A stretch of DNA of 64,000 bases from DATJPW01 sp963752855 (lineage in GTDB: Bacteria; Desulfobacterota; Desulfomonilia; Desulfomonilales; Desulfomonilaceae). The stretch covers positions 153,850 to 217,849 of the forward strand of contig CAVVZX010000038.1 in NCBI GenBank assembly GCA_963752855.1, in the 5' to 3' direction. Shown piece by piece: positions 1 through 11,075 of this stretch; the stretch's first letter is position 1; each line of letters opens with the position of its first letter. The notes under the pieces are model-generated. The model was not told where the DNA came from. It was given only the letters and a program-made list of their open reading frames with translations, and did not search any database. Position numbers and translations under genes: made by a program.

Positions 1-1544
1 TCACAGCCACGAGAATCGCGAGACACAAGGGGATACCAATTGAATCAGTAATTGCCAACTTCTTCGCAGATGCGGAGGCCAGTTACAGGGATCTGGTGGA
101 GACAGCCCGCGACGCGATAATTTCATTTGACCAGGACGGCAGGATCATCGGTTGGAATTCTGCGGCGCAGATCATGTTTGGGCATAGCAAGGGAGCTGCC
201 ATTGGGTCGGTTTTCTCTGATCTTCTAATACCCAAACCAATGTCTCAGTGCTGCAACAGCAAATCGAATCCATCGAAGGGACCCGCCTCAGGAAATCGCC
301 TTCAATAAGATCCGTCGAGATCGAGGGCAAGAGAAGAGACGGTAGCCTTTTCCCCATAGAAATTTCAGTATCGGTGAGGGAACTTCCGACCGGGAGAGTG
401 ACCACATGCATCATTAGAGATATCACCGAGCGCAAGCGTGTTGAAAAGGCATTGCAGGCAGCCAGCGCATATAATCGCAGCCTGATCGAGGCGAGTTTGG
501 ACCCACTGGTTACTATTAGTGCCCAGGGAAGAATCACCGATGTCAATATGGCAACTGAGCGAGTCACGGGCCGTTCGCGAAATGAGCTTATTGGAACTGA
601 CTTTGCTGATTATTTCACTGATCCTGAGAAAGCCAGGGCTGGATACCAGCAGGTTTTCAAAGATGGTTCGGTGAAAGATTATGAGTTGGAGATCCGTCAC
701 AAAAATGGGTCGCTGATACCGGTCATGTACAATGCGTCCGTCTATCGAGACGAGTTCGGTGAAATCACAGGCGTCTTCGCCGCGGCACGTGACATTAGTG
801 ATCTCAAGCAGGCTGAAGAGAAGCTGGCCGCGCATGCCAGGAATTTGGAACTCGCCAATGCTGAACTGGAGCAGTTCACATACGTGGCATCACATGACTT
901 GCAGGAGCCGTTACGCAAACTGACTTCTTTCAGCGACTTGCTTCGAGAGGACCTTGGAGAAGATCTGCCTCAAGTCGCAGCCGCCGATCTCGGCTTCATA
1001 ACGGACGCGGCTGCACGGATGCAGACCCTTGTGCTAGACCTCTTGGCGCTGTCGCGCACCGGAAGGGCTGCGGTCAAATGGGAGAAAATTCCACTTCAAG
1101 AATGTGCAGATGCGGCCATGGCTAATCTTTCCAGAAAAATCGAGGAAACCGGCGCCGAAATTGTCCGAGATCCTCTGCCGCTGGTGTTGGGCGACCGCAC
1201 TCTGTTGACCCAGCTATACCAGAATCTTATAGGAAACTCTCTTCATTATAGGTCTGATAATAGGTCCAAAGATACATCTCACTTGTGAAAATACAGAGGA
1301 CAGCTGGGTATTAGGCGTCTTGGATAACGGGATTGGCATTCAGCCGGATTATCTCGATCAAATCTTCTTGCCGTTCAAGAGATTACATACCAGGCAAGAG
1401 TATGAAGGCACAGGAATTGGGCTATCGATATGCCGCAAAGTCGTAAATCTTTGCGGCGGCCATATTTGGGCGGAATCAGAGGGGAAGAACCAAGGCGCAC
1501 ATTTCAAGTTTACTTTGAAGAGGTTGGAGGAGAACCAAAAATGA
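1..1544 (+). CDS. PAS-domain sensor histidine kinase, 5' truncated by window edge, two frame breaks
   Basis: Autophosphorylating kinase of a two-component relay. The reading frame is open from base 3 and carries a PAS domain (RDAIISFDQDGRIIGWN), breaks near 240, continues through the end of that PAS domain (DITERKR) and a second PAS domain (SLIEASLDPLVTI). It then has a HisKA dimerisation helix of the phytochrome-like type (YVASHDLQEPLR, His phosphoacceptor). A second frame break near 1250 separates the N box from the rest of the ATPase domain (DNGIGI, GTGIGLSICRKV). No membrane segment is visible, so the part seen looks cytoplasmic. It overlaps the next receiver gene by 4 bases, so the two are probably co-translated partners. 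The second PAS and HisKA regions closely resemble the kinases at 52.7 and 60.4 kb. Confidence 0.85.
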
Positions 1545-2002
1545 CCGCTACTGTTGACGCAAAACCTGCTGTGATATTGCTGATAGAGGACGACAAGGGT
1601 GATCAGGAGTTGACCAGGCGCTCGCTTGAAAAGGGGAAAATTAGAAATGACCTCTATATTGTGGAGGACGGTGAGCAAGCGCTTGATTACCTCCTTCGCC
1701 GCGGCCGGTACAGCGATCCGGCCCTCTCTCCCCGTCCGGATTTGGTTCTCCTGGATCTCAATCTGCCCAAAATTGACGGGAGAAAAGTACTCGAAGAAAT
1801 TCGCAGCACAGATCAATTGAAAAAACTGGTCGTGGTAATCATGACCACCTCTAAGCAGGAAGAAGACATCATCCGCTCCTATGAGATGGGGGTTAATTCG
1901 TACATAACCAAGCCGCTCGACTTTCAGCAATTTGTCAAAGTAGTTCAGGAAGTGGGACATTATTGGTTTCAGGTGGTGGTACTGCCTCCCAAGGAGGAAT
2001 GA
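1541..2002 (+). CDS. Rcp1-type single-domain response regulator
   Basis: Stand-alone CheY-like receiver of 153 aa that would take phosphate from the kinase just upstream. The acidic pair IEDDKGD, phosphoacceptor Asp in LVLLDLNLPK, the switch region VVIMTTS and Lys in SYITKPLD are all present. The longer loop and the DYLLRRG segment are typical of the Rcp1 subgroup that pairs with phytochrome-like kinases. It has no output domain. The ATG at 1541 overlaps the kinase stop as ATGA. The end of the gene contains AAGGAGG, which serves as the ribosome site for the next gene at 2007. Confidence 0.9.
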   Translation: MTATVDAKPAVILLIEDDKGDQELTRRSLEKGKIRNDLYIVEDGEQALDYLLRRGRYSDPALSPRPDLVLLDLNLPKIDGRKVLEEIRSTDQLKKLVVVIMTTSKQEEDIIRSYEMGVNSYITKPLDFQQFVKVVQEVGHYWFQVVVLPPKEE

Positions 2003-2006
2003 ACCG

Positions 2007-5000
2007 ATGATATCGAGCAGGAAGATTCTCGCTATTGAGGATGATCCGGGCGACGTTGAACTTTTGCGCCGCTATCTTCAGGATGTGCCGGACCTGAAGT
2101 TGGAGTTCGTTGACCGCCTTTCAACCGGTCTCAAGCTGATCTCTGAAAACCGGATAGATCTCGTTCTCCTTGACCTTGGCCTACCGGATAGTCAGGGGGG
2201 CTTGACACTGTCGTGCGTTCTCGAAGCTGCGCGTCGAAAGGCGATCGTAGTGTTAACCGGGCTGGAATAGGACCTTGCAGGAATGGAAGCAGTAAGGTTG
2301 GGCGCACAGGACTACCTGTCGAAGATAGGTCTGACGCGAGATCTACTGATCGAACCATCCTGTATAGCATTGAGCGAAAGCGGATGGAGGATGAGCTGAG
2401 GCAGGCTAAGGAGCGCACCGAGTCCATCCTTACCAGCGTCACGGATGTGCACATGACCTTCGACACTCAGTGGCGATACGCCTATGTCAAGAAGCCGCGG
2501 TTCGCGCCATTGGTCGGCCACGTGAACAGCTTCTTGGGGTTCCCCTGTGGGAGGTGTATCCGGATATTACAGGCACTGAAATTGAAACTGCATCGCCGCG
2601 CCATGAACCAGCGCATGGCGGTCAGATTGGATTACCATTACCTCATCAACGATACATGGCTGGACACCGGTTTTTTCCTGTTGACAATGGCTTGGCCGTC
2701 TTCGCGACCGACATTACGGACCGCAAGCGGGCAGAGGAGGCTCTGCGGGAAAGCGAAACACGTTATCGAACGTTGGTGGAAAATATCGGTGTCGGTATCT
2801 CACTTATAGATTCAAAACATAACATTGTTATGTCGAACAGCACGGTCGGCAATTGGGTCGGTGCGCCCGCCTCTGGCTTGAGAGGGAAGAAATGCTTCCA
2901 GGTATTTCGAAGACGCGAGGCCGTCTGTCCTGGCTGTCAAGGGGTTGTAGCCATGACTACCGGTCATGCAGCGGAGAGTGAATTTGAACATCTGAGAGCT
3001 GATGGCACTCTAGCTCATGTGCATCTCCAGGCGTTTCCGCTCCATGAACCGGATGGCGAACCAAAGGGATTTATAGAAGTCGTTACGGACATTACCGAAC
3101 GCAAAAAGACTGAAGAAGAGTTGCGCAGAAGCCAGGAAATGCTGGAACTTGCTCTCACGGGAGCGGACCTTGGATTGTGGAACCTGGATGTCCAAACAGG
3201 TCAGGCTGTGGTGAACGAGCGGGCAGCAAACATGGCTGGGTATTCACTCGATGAAATAGACCCGACTCTTGGTTTCTTTTTTGATTTAGTTCATCCGGAT
3301 GATAGATCCCGCGTTTCGGACTCTTTGGAAAATAACTGGCGTGGCCGGACAGACCTCTATGAGGCAGAGTACCGTGTCCTGGCAAAGTCTGGCGATTGGA
3401 AGTGGATTCTGAGTCGTGGCAAGGTCGTGGAACGCGGGGAGAATGGAAGCCCACTGCGAATGGCGGGAACTTTCATGGATATCACTGACCGCAAGTACGC
3501 TGAGAAAGAACTGAGTGAGAGTGAGGCACGCTTCAAACAGGTCGCTGATAGTCTAAACGAATGGATCTGGGAAGTGGACGCTAATGGAATGTACACCTAT
3601 TGCAGTTCGGCCGCAGAAAGAATCCTTGGATATTCACGTGACGAATTAGTCGGGCAAAAGCACTTTTACGATCTGTTTGCTCCGGAGGTGCGAGAGGACC
3701 TAAAGGAAGTAGCGATGGCGGCCTGTAGTCGCAGGGAACCGATCAAGAACTTTGTTAATCCTAATGTTCACAAGAATGGGGACATCAGTAATTCTGGAAA
3801 CCAGCGGCACACCGATTGAGGATGAAAAAGGAAATTTCCTGGGTTACCGTGGCGCGGATACAGACATCACTGAACGCAAGCGACGGGAAGACCAAATAAA
3901 GTTCAGAAACGTTCTCGTCTGTCTGCACAGCACGAGAGCCTCTCCTGACGGAATGCTGGTAGTTGACGAAATCGGCATCAAATACTATCGGCAACACTCG
4001 GATTGTTTCTATGTGGGAATCCCTTCACACGTGATCGAAACGAAATCTGGATGAACTCGCCTTACAGACTATGCTGGACAAACTTGAATACCTCAAGGTC
4101 TCTCGTGTATAAATTATTTATATGCTCATCGGGACGGAAGACCAGACGCCACTGAAATTGACCTTAAGGACGGCAGGACATTTGATCGCCATTCAGCGCC
4201 GATCACAGACGAGGGCAGGATTACGGGCGATCTGGCATTATTCGCGACGTAACAGAGCAAAAGATTCTTCAAAAACAACTTCTCCAGGCCCAGAAAATGG
4301 AGGCTATTGGAACTCTTGCCGGTGGTATTGCACATGACTTCAATAACCTGTTGACCGTAGTCATGGGGTTTTCGGAGTTGCTGCTGGCCGAAAAGAGCAG
4401 AAAGCACCCGGAGTATGAGGACCTTCAGAAAATATTCCATGCTGCAAAGAACGGAGCCGACCTGGTACAGCGGCTGCTCATGTTCAGCAGGAAGTCAGAG
4501 CCAAAGCCTGTCCCAATGGATCTCAACAAGCAGATAGTTCAGGTTGAGAAGCTGCTGCGGCGCACCATTCCCAAGGATGATCGATATTAGTCTTGATTTG
4601 TCCCCTGATCTTCCCGAGATCAATGCAGACCCTTCCCAAGTGGAACAGGTACTCATGAATTTGGCCGTGAATGCCCGTGACGCCATGCCGGATGGGGGCA
4701 AGCTGACGCGTGAAACATCAATCCGTAACGCTTGACGAAGAATATTGCAGGCTTCACCTCAGGCCAATCCCGGAGAGTACGTACTTGCTGGAGGTCACGG
4801 ACACCGGCCATGGGATGGACAAGGAAACCGTCGAACACATATTCGAGCCATTTTTCACAACCAAAGAGATGGGACGGGGGACGGGGCTTGGACTCGCGAT
4901 GGTGTATGGGATCGTCAAACAGCACAACGGTCACATTACTGTCTACAGTGAGGTCGGCAAAGGGACCATTTTCAGGGTCTATCTCCCGGCTATCCAGGGC

Positions 5001-5418
5001 GAGGGGAAACTGAGGTGGAAGACGCCCGACAGAAGTGCCCGCCTTCGGGACGGAGACCGTTCTGCTGGTGGATGATGAACAGTTCGTCAGGGAACTGGGG
5101 GCTCGAATTCTCACCAAACATGGATACACCGTGCTCCAGGCGGAAAACGGCAGACAGGCGCTCGATCTCTTCAAGAAGGAACGCTCACGGATATCGCTCG
5201 TGATTCTCGACCTGATCATGCCCGAAATGAGCGGCACGGAATGTCTCAAGGAACTTCTTAAGATTGATCCTCAGGTTAATGTTCTCATAGCCAGCGGATT
5301 CTCTGCGGAGACGTCAGTGAAAGAAACGATTAAAATGGGCGCAAAGGGCTTTGTAACCAAACCGTTTCGAGTCAAAGAGTTTCTCGGCGATGTTCGCCGG
5401 ATTTTGGATGGGGACTGA
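2007..5418 (+). pseudogene. Hybrid sensor kinase REC-PASx5-HisKA-HATPase-REC, heavily disrupted
   Basis: The remains form one large hybrid kinase of about 1,130 codons. In order: an N-terminal receiver (AIEDDPGD, VLLDLGLPDS), then PAS domains ending in DITDRKR, DITERKK, DITDRKY and DITERKR, then HisKA (KMEAIGTLAGGIAHDFNN, 4296-4500). After that come the ATPase (NLAVNARDAMPDGGK, DTGHGMDKE, GRGTGLGLAMVYGI, 4600-5010) and a C-terminal receiver (5035-5418, LVDDEQF, VILDLIMPEMSG). A TAG at 2268-2270 interrupts the first receiver, and the frame changes at least eight times, at about 2370, 2480, 2590, 2680, 3790, 3930, 4590 and 5025. The stretch 3930-4250 is almost unreadable. The AAGGAGG site and ATG at 2007 are intact. 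With this many lesions it is most likely a real pseudogene, not only sequencing error. Confidence 0.85.
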
Positions 5419-5806
5419 ATTCAATTCACCTCGGATTGGTGGCTGGATAACAGCCGATACGCGGGACAGATGATGACTCCCCGCGGTCTTTGACCAAGAT
5501 TATCGCTGGAAAGTATTAGAAGAAAACATTCGAGACACATATCAACTAATGATAGAAGCAGGCGGAAGTGGTGTGCAGCTCCGGGATGCGAGTCAAAAGA
5601 TCTCGGGCTAGATTCAAGTGAAGCTACCCCGGCGGCGCCGGGCGCCACTCAACCCATAACGACATTCCTGCCCCAAATCACTCCATACCTTGCGATCCGC
5701 GGCTGGACGTTATATAAAAGAGCAAGTATCGGGCGCAATTCTCCACGTATGTGGCATTGCAAACAAAAAATCGGTCCGACTCGGACCCGATTCCCGAAGG
5801 TGAACC
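5419..5806. other. Intergenic region without recognisable gene
   Basis: About 390 bases between the hybrid kinase and the Trm112-like gene. No convincing reading frame, RNA gene or repeat was seen. A GC-rich stretch (GGCGGCGCCGGGCGCC) at about 5630-5645 can fold on itself. The promoter of the following LPS genes is probably in the second half, but no clear -35/-10 pair was identified. Confidence 0.4.
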
Positions 5807-6004
5807 ATGGCTGTGAACCCAAAATTATTGGAGATTCTCGTATGCCCCAAATGCAAAGGGGACCTTGTGCTGACGGAACCCGGTGATGGCCTGATCTGTC
5901 ACGCCTGTCGCTTGAAGTACGAAATAAAAGACGATATCCCGATAATGCTGATAGACGAGGCGATTCCCCTGGACCAAGAGGCTCCGAAACCCGAGACGCC
6001 CTAA
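5807..6004 (+). CDS. Trm112 family protein (YcaR/UPF0434-like)
   Basis: Small 65-aa zinc-ribbon-like protein. The N-terminus NPKLLEILVCPKCKGDL has the CPxC knuckle; a second knuckle is CHAC in LICHACRLKYEI, followed by the family signature DDIPIMLIDEA. Bacterial members are small proteins often found next to LPS genes such as lpxK or kdsB; in eukaryotes and archaea Trm112 activates methyltransferases. Here it lies 2 bases upstream of a heptosyltransferase, so the two are probably one operon. The start follows GAAGGTGAACC. The precise role in bacteria is not settled. Confidence 0.85.
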   Translation: MAVNPKLLEILVCPKCKGDLVLTEPGDGLICHACRLKYEIKDDIPIMLIDEAIPLDQEAPKPETP

Positions 6005-6006
6005 TC

Positions 6007-7137
6007 ATGGCAGGGCGCAAGTGGAGACCTGCCCAGGCATCTGACAAGAAAATGACGCCACACAACCTGAACATACCGGGAAACCCTTCGCGCATCCTGG
6101 TTCGCGGGACCAATTGGGTGGGAGATACGGTCATGAGCCTACCCGCCGTCAAGGAACTGCGCAAGTTGTTTCCCTCGGCTCACATAACGCTGTGGTGTCC
6201 GGACGGTCTGACCGCGCTGTGGACGGCAACCGGCATACCGGATCGGGTGATTTCATTTGCCCCCAATTCGGTAGGACCCCTGAAAAGATCTTTCAGGATG
6301 CGCAAACGTCTTGCCTCGGAAGAATTCGATCTTGTGGTTCTCTTTCAAAATGCGTTTGAAAGCGCATTCACTGCGTGGCTGGCCGGTATCCCATTGCGGG
6401 TGGGCTATGGCACGGACCTGCGTGGACCGTTGCTGAGCGCTAGAGTCCCACTGACGGAGGAAATTCGGCGGAAGCATCAGGTGTTTTATTATCTAGCCAT
6501 AACGGATTTCCTGGGTGAACTTTTTCGGGCGCCGGCTGCACGCGGAGCCGCCGCTCCGGATTGCTCCATCTCTCTTGACGTCGAAATTATGGAAACAGCG
6601 CAGGATATGTTGCTGTCGGGAAATCCGGATCTCAATCGGCCTATATTTTGTCTTTGTCCCGGATCGGTGAATTCCGACGCAAAGAGATGGCCTGCGGACT
6701 ACTTTGCTGAACTGGCGGATCTCTTGATCCAGGCTGACGGCCAAGTTGTTTTCCTGGAGGCGCCCCAAGAGCGCGATTTGATCGAAACTATTCGATCGCT
6801 GATGCAAAATCGAGGTTCCGTCAACCTCGCAGGGACCGGTGATATGATAACAGCGATGGCCGTGATGAACTTGGCCGCCGCTGTGATTTCCAACGATACA
6901 GGGAGCGCTCACCTCGCGATAGCGGCCGGAGCGTTGACTTTGACCATCTTTGGCCCTACATCCCCGGGCGCTACAGCGCCTTATGGGGCTCGCAGCTACA
7001 CGATTCAAGGCGATGCCGCCTGCGCTCCTTGTCGCCATTTCGAGTGCCCCTTGCCGGCTCAGCCTTGCATGAGGAGTATCGAGCCACGATCGGTTTTCCG
7101 CAAGGTTCAGGAGATTGCGGGCGGCGCTGGCGCCTAA
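6007..7137 (+). CDS. waaF: ADP-heptose:LPS heptosyltransferase (WaaF-like)
   Basis: GT9-family glycosyltransferase that adds heptose from ADP-heptose to the inner core of LPS at the inner face of the cytoplasmic membrane. The N-terminal motif ILVRGTNWVGDTVMSLPA is diagnostic. The C-terminal half has CPGSVNSDAKRWPADYF and the nucleotide-sugar site ISNDTGSAHLAIAAG, then IFGPTSP. The 376-aa length fits the family (about 350), with a longer N-terminus; an alternative ATG at 6052 (MTPHNLNIPG) would give 361 aa and may be the true start. No frame break was seen. It sits between the Trm112-like gene and a glycosyltransferase, consistent with an LPS core cluster. Confidence 0.9.
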   Translation: MAGRKWRPAQASDKKMTPHNLNIPGNPSRILVRGTNWVGDTVMSLPAVKELRKLFPSAHITLWCPDGLTALWTATGIPDRVISFAPNSVGPLKRSFRMRKRLASEEFDLVVLFQNAFESAFTAWLAGIPLRVGYGTDLRGPLLSARVPLTEEIRRKHQVFYYLAITDFLGELFRAPAARGAAAPDCSISLDVEIMETAQDMLLSGNPDLNRPIFCLCPGSVNSDAKRWPADYFAELADLLIQADGQVVFLEAPQERDLIETIRSLMQNRGSVNLAGTGDMITAMAVMNLAAAVISNDTGSAHLAIAAGALTLTIFGPTSPGATAPYGARSYTIQGDAACAPCRHFECPLPAQPCMRSIEPRSVFRKVQEIAGGAGA

Positions 7138-7165
7138 TTGAATTCGGCTTTGACATAGCACGCCC

Positions 7166-8053
7166 ATGGAACCCAAGGACTCCCCTTTTATTTCGGTGAT
7201 CATTCCGACTTTCAATAGAGTCAATTTATTGAAAGAAACGGTGGGGTCCGTTAGAAATCAGAAGTTCAACGATTTTGAAATTATAGTTGTGAACGACGGG
7301 TCCACGGATGGCACCGATGAGTGGCTGCGAAACCAGACGGATCTTCGGTAATCGAGCAGAGCAATCTCGGAATAGCCACGGCGAGAAACAACGGAGCGGC
7401 AGCAGCCAGGGGCGCCTGGCTGGCTTTCTTGGACCACGACGATCTATGGGCGCCCGATAAGCTCCTTATTCAGGCGGAATTCGTTCAAAACAACCCGGAA
7501 GTGGCGCTGGTCGCAGCTCGACATGTACGACTGGGCAAGCCTTATCGTGAGCCAAAAAAGCCACAATGGATCAAAGGCGATCTCTTTGTGAAGGAGTATT
7601 CACAGAGTTTCATACATACCTCCTCCGTCATGATACGCAGCGACGTCTTTGAACAGATCGAGGGCTTCCCGACCAAATATCGATTCGCTGATGAATTCGA
7701 TGTGTGGCTGAAAATAGCAGCGGCTTATCCCATAGCGTATTTTGACCGACCTCTGGTCTTCATACGTTTTTACGAATCCAATACGAGTCATAACCGCGTG
7801 GGCGTACGGACGGACACCTATGATATCCTTCTACGCCGCTATGACCCGGAGCGAATTCCTAGCCGCACATTTCTCAGAACGTTGTCTGACCATGATATCT
7901 CGTTTGGTAGGGCGTATTTGCAGGGCAGGCGATCTTTCGGAAGCTTTAAAATGGTTCCAAAAATCGCTGCTGAGAACGCCATTCCGCCTGAGAAGCTGGC
8001 GTTATTTTCTGAGATACAGGGTTAAATCCGCATTCGGCAGGACGTGCAATTGA
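7166..8053 (+). CDS. Family 2 glycosyltransferase, two frame breaks
   Basis: GT-A fold glycosyltransferase, probably acting on LPS core or O-antigen. It begins ISVIIPTFNRVNLLKETV, then VVNDGSTDGT (nucleotide binding), GIATARNNGAAAA, and the DxD-like LAFLDHDDLW. The acceptor side has FADEFDVWLKIA. The frame changes near 7345, where one base seems missing in CGGTAATC, and again near 7925. After the second break the natural C-terminus continues as SEALKWFQKSLLRTP to a stop at 8053, a TPR-like tail often found on such enzymes. It is 28 bases downstream of the heptosyltransferase and upstream of an LPS kinase. Confidence 0.85.
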
Positions 8054-8179
8054 GCCTGATTTTAAGAATCCATCCTGAAGCGGGACGCATCCTGAACTGC
8101 GAGCCAGGCGTCATCCCGAATTTCTTGCGCTCGGCTGTTCGAGCAGCATCGGCGACTTCTCTCGGTCGGGACTGAATCA

Positions 8180-8956
8180 GTGCTGAAGAACAGTCCCGAG
8201 AGCGCGGTGACTTTGGTGGACGTGCCCGGTTTCCCGCGAATCTGCGTGAAAGAGCTACGGTGGAGGGGCCGGCTTCATGCATTCAAAGGTCTTTTTCGGT
8301 CTACCCAAGGCGCCAGGAGCTTCAGGAATGGGTGGAAATTGCGTGAGGCCGGATTCGGAGTCGCTTCGCCCCTGGCGCTCATTACAGACCGACGATTGGG
8401 CTTGGTTCGCTCTGAATGGGTCATCATGGAAGTCATACCGGGAGCCGTAGAACTGGACCGTTACATTGTTAAGAGAACGGCTGACATGTGGCTGCCTGAA
8501 GAAAGAATTGCCTTGGCCAGGCTGTTTGGCCGGTTTATCGGATCGATGCATGGCGCAGGAATTTTCCATTCCGATCTCAAAACATGCAATGTGATGGTTT
8601 CGGAGGAACCCGCTCAGTCGAATGATCCACCGGACGAAGGCGCGCAAGCCTCGAATAAAGCGACTGCTCCTCGGAAGGCGCTCCGTTTTTCATTGCTTGA
8701 TTATGACAACGTGCGTTTTTCTCGACAAGTCACTTGGAGGCAAAAAATAAAGAACCTGGTCCAGATATTCCTATCCACTCCTGTGGCCATTAATGCCACT
8801 CTGCGCATGCTCTTCCTCAATGAGTACGCCCTGCACGTCGGTCTGAATCCTAATGAGAAGCGAGTCGCAGCCCGAGCTGTTATTGAAGCGGCTCGCGGAA
8901 AAGAGATTTTGTACGTGGGCCTTGATGGTGATGTGAGAGAGAAATGGTGGACATAG
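8180..8956 (+). CDS. Lipopolysaccharide kinase family protein (WaaP/KdkA-like)
   Basis: Protein-kinase-like fold enzyme that would phosphorylate LPS core heptose or Kdo. VKELRW holds the ATP-binding Lys, GSMHGAGIFHSDLKTCNVMV is the catalytic loop with Asp, and LLDYDNVRF is the metal-binding segment replacing DFD. The frame is open upstream of the GTG at 8180 (back to about 8096), so the true start may lie a little earlier, for instance before LFEQHRRLL. The 3' end (from 8901) and an internal piece (8481-8502) recur fused together at 13215-13287. Neighbours support an LPS core role. Confidence 0.8.
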   Translation: MLKNSPESAVTLVDVPGFPRICVKELRWRGRLHAFKGLFRSTQGARSFRNGWKLREAGFGVASPLALITDRRLGLVRSEWVIMEVIPGAVELDRYIVKRTADMWLPEERIALARLFGRFIGSMHGAGIFHSDLKTCNVMVSEEPAQSNDPPDEGAQASNKATAPRKALRFSLLDYDNVRFSRQVTWRQKIKNLVQIFLSTPVAINATLRMLFLNEYALHVGLNPNEKRVAARAVIEAARGKEILYVGLDGDVREKWWT

Positions 8957-9285
8957 CTACCAATGCCCCGCTCCACATTTGCGACATCATCGGATCGTGT
9001 TCGCTGCGGAAGCGTCACAAATCTTGAACGTGGAAAACTCAAGATTTCGGTGTCCATAAGCCAGGGGGCAAGCTGGAGTCTCTTCTCAATCGCTACGATC
9101 AGATCGAGGGAAGAGCCTGTCCATAGACTCCGTGAATGGACGCGCTTTGCTGCGGCTGAAGTCCGATTTCCCCAAGGATACGCAACCCACGCCATCGACC
9201 TGAAGCGCAATCGGAGGTCGGTCTTTCCGGACCTACTCGGGTTCCTTCAACGCAACCTTCGGGTCCTTCTTGAAGACAACTTTAT
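8957..9285. other. Region between LPS kinase and cyclase, no assigned gene
   Basis: About 330 bases. The minus strand has an open stretch of about 50 codons (9085-9235, containing ALQVDGVGCVSLGKS) without a credible start; the plus strand has an open frame 8963-9289 with a basic, low-complexity composition. Neither resembles a family that I know. It may hold a decayed gene. Confidence 0.3.
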
Positions 9286-11007
9286 CTAGGAAACAGCGTA
9301 CAAGGTAATCGGCTTGGAGTATCCTTTGACAAACTGGTCTGGATGTTTTTGCAAGCGAAAAGAATTTTTCAGTTTCTTCTCGGTGTCCTCACTGATCAAG
9401 AGGTCACACCCGAACTCTTTTGTCAGTCCCTGAATTCTTGAGGTGAGATTGACGGTGGCGCCAATGAGAGAATAGGACAGCCTGTCGTCACTGCCAATGT
9501 TACCTGCCAGGACTTCACCGGTGTGAATGCCAATGCCGTGCCTAAATGACCGGCTTTCCTTCTCTCAGCCTGAGTTCATTGAGTTCTTCAAGACGAGTTC
9601 TCATCTCCAGTGCTGCGAGCACCGCCTTATCAGGGTGATCCAGGTACGGTAAAGGAACCCCGAACACAGCCTCTATCTCGTCACCCACATACTGTAGCAC
9701 GAGGCCACCATACTCGCCAATGGCCTTTTGCATTGCGGTAAAGTAAGCCCGCATGCTCATGATGACCTCTTCTGCGTCTGTCTTTTCCACAAAAGGCGTA
9801 AAGTCGCGAAGATCGCAGAAGAGTATTGTCGCTTCCGTTCTTTTCCCGTTCAACGGTATTCGTCCGGCTAGTATTTCATCCCGTATCTCAGGGGTAACAT
9901 ACTTACCAAACGTGTCCCTTATCATTTCCCTTTCATCAAGCCCATGAATCATTTCGTTGCCGGCGTCAGCCAGAATTCCGACCTCGTCATTGGAAACCAC
10001 TAGAATCTGTTTGGAGAAGTTCCCGTGCCTGACATCAGCCATCACCCCCAGCATTTGTTGAATGGGGTCCACTATCGATTTCTCCACCTGGGAATTGAGT
10101 CTCAGCGCTACCACAATAAAAATTCCGTACAGCAACCCCGTAAAGACAAGGACTTCTCGACCGAATTCCATAGGGGAAACATCAGTGTCAGCCAAGCTTC
10201 CAGCGGTGAGTAATAGGGTGCTCAACAAGATGATCATGGGGATTATCGTACCACCGACGTACCAATGCTCGAATCCGGAGGCGGATAGACATTCGTATGG
10301 TTCCGGGCACTGTTGAGAGTTTCCCTTCGGGGAAGAACCGTGCAATTATATTTTTTCTTGAAAACTCCTCCACCAAGAAGAAGGAAAGAGTCGAGGAGAC
10401 CATGGCCACTATCATGACTCGCGAGAATATAAACACGGCCGGCCTGAAAGGTAACTCCATGAAGTAATAGAAGTAGCTCAATGTGAAAGCAGGCAAGAAA
10501 GGCACCGTCACCAGATTGAGTAACGCCAGGATAAATGGCAAATTCAAGAGCCTGCGCTGAGCTGTATCCCTGATGCCTTGCTCTGTCGCATTCCTAGCGC
10601 AGAGATCCTTGATCGCTTCAGCAAGAGGGCGTTGAACGAGATACTGTAAGAAGCCACCGGTTGCAAGTATGAAGGAAAAAACCAGCGCTAGCAGCCTTCC
10701 AAGCGCCTCGCGCAACCAGAATCGTCTTCACCTCGTCAAAGAAACCTAACGGCGTAAATAAATTGAGCGCAAGAACCATGAGGAAAGCCAACGGGGTTGA
10801 AATCAGGTTGCGCCAGTACAGGCCCAGGAGAGACGTGCTGACCGGACAAGGCCCCGTGTAAGTGTCCCTTGTTTGTCTTGGCTGCAAAATCACCTCCACC
10901 GAAAAGTCAGCCCATGAGGGCGCCGAAGCCACAACATCGGCATTCCTCAAGCCGTATGGGCCCAATCCCATGAGATAGATACTAACGTGAGCAGCGTGGT
11001 CTGCCAC
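9286..11007 (-). pseudogene. Membrane-anchored class III adenylate/guanylate cyclase, three frame breaks
   Basis: Makes cAMP or cGMP from ATP or GTP. Reading leftwards, the N-terminal part holds several membrane helices (10140-10830, for example LISTPLAFLMVLALNLF and FSFILATGGFLQYLV), then a HAMP-like linker (VEKSIVDPIQQML, DEVGILADAGNEM). The cyclase domain follows: KYVTPEIRDEIL, ATILFCDLRDFTPF with the first metal Asp, QYVGDEIEAVFG with the second, and HGIGIHTGEVLAGNIG with the base/ribose site. It ends at a TAG at 9286-9288. Frame changes lie near 10710, 10270 and 9545. All catalytic motifs are conserved, so the breaks may be recent or sequencing errors. The exact start upstream of MGLGPYGLRNAD is uncertain. 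Confidence 0.8.
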
Positions 11008-11075
11008 GAAAAATTTTCGGATATTGCAGTCGGGTGTTCCCTCCAGGATGAGCCACAGATAAGGCTCATCCTGGA

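Noticed and set aside
2268..2270. TAG as a possible pyrrolysine codon
   Set aside because: It falls where receivers have an acidic residue (GAG to TAG is one change) and the gene has many other lesions; a nonsense mutation is simpler.
5649..6164. Open minus-strand frame of 171 codons
   Set aside because: It lies opposite the Trm112-like gene and the start of the heptosyltransferase gene; its sequence is arginine-rich without motifs.
6493..7224. Open minus-strand frame of 243 codons
   Set aside because: It is the complement of the heptosyltransferase gene, whose plus-strand motifs are complete.
8963..9289. Open plus-strand frame of 108 codons after the LPS kinase
   Set aside because: No ribosome site, basic composition and no family resemblance; the opposite strand is equally open.
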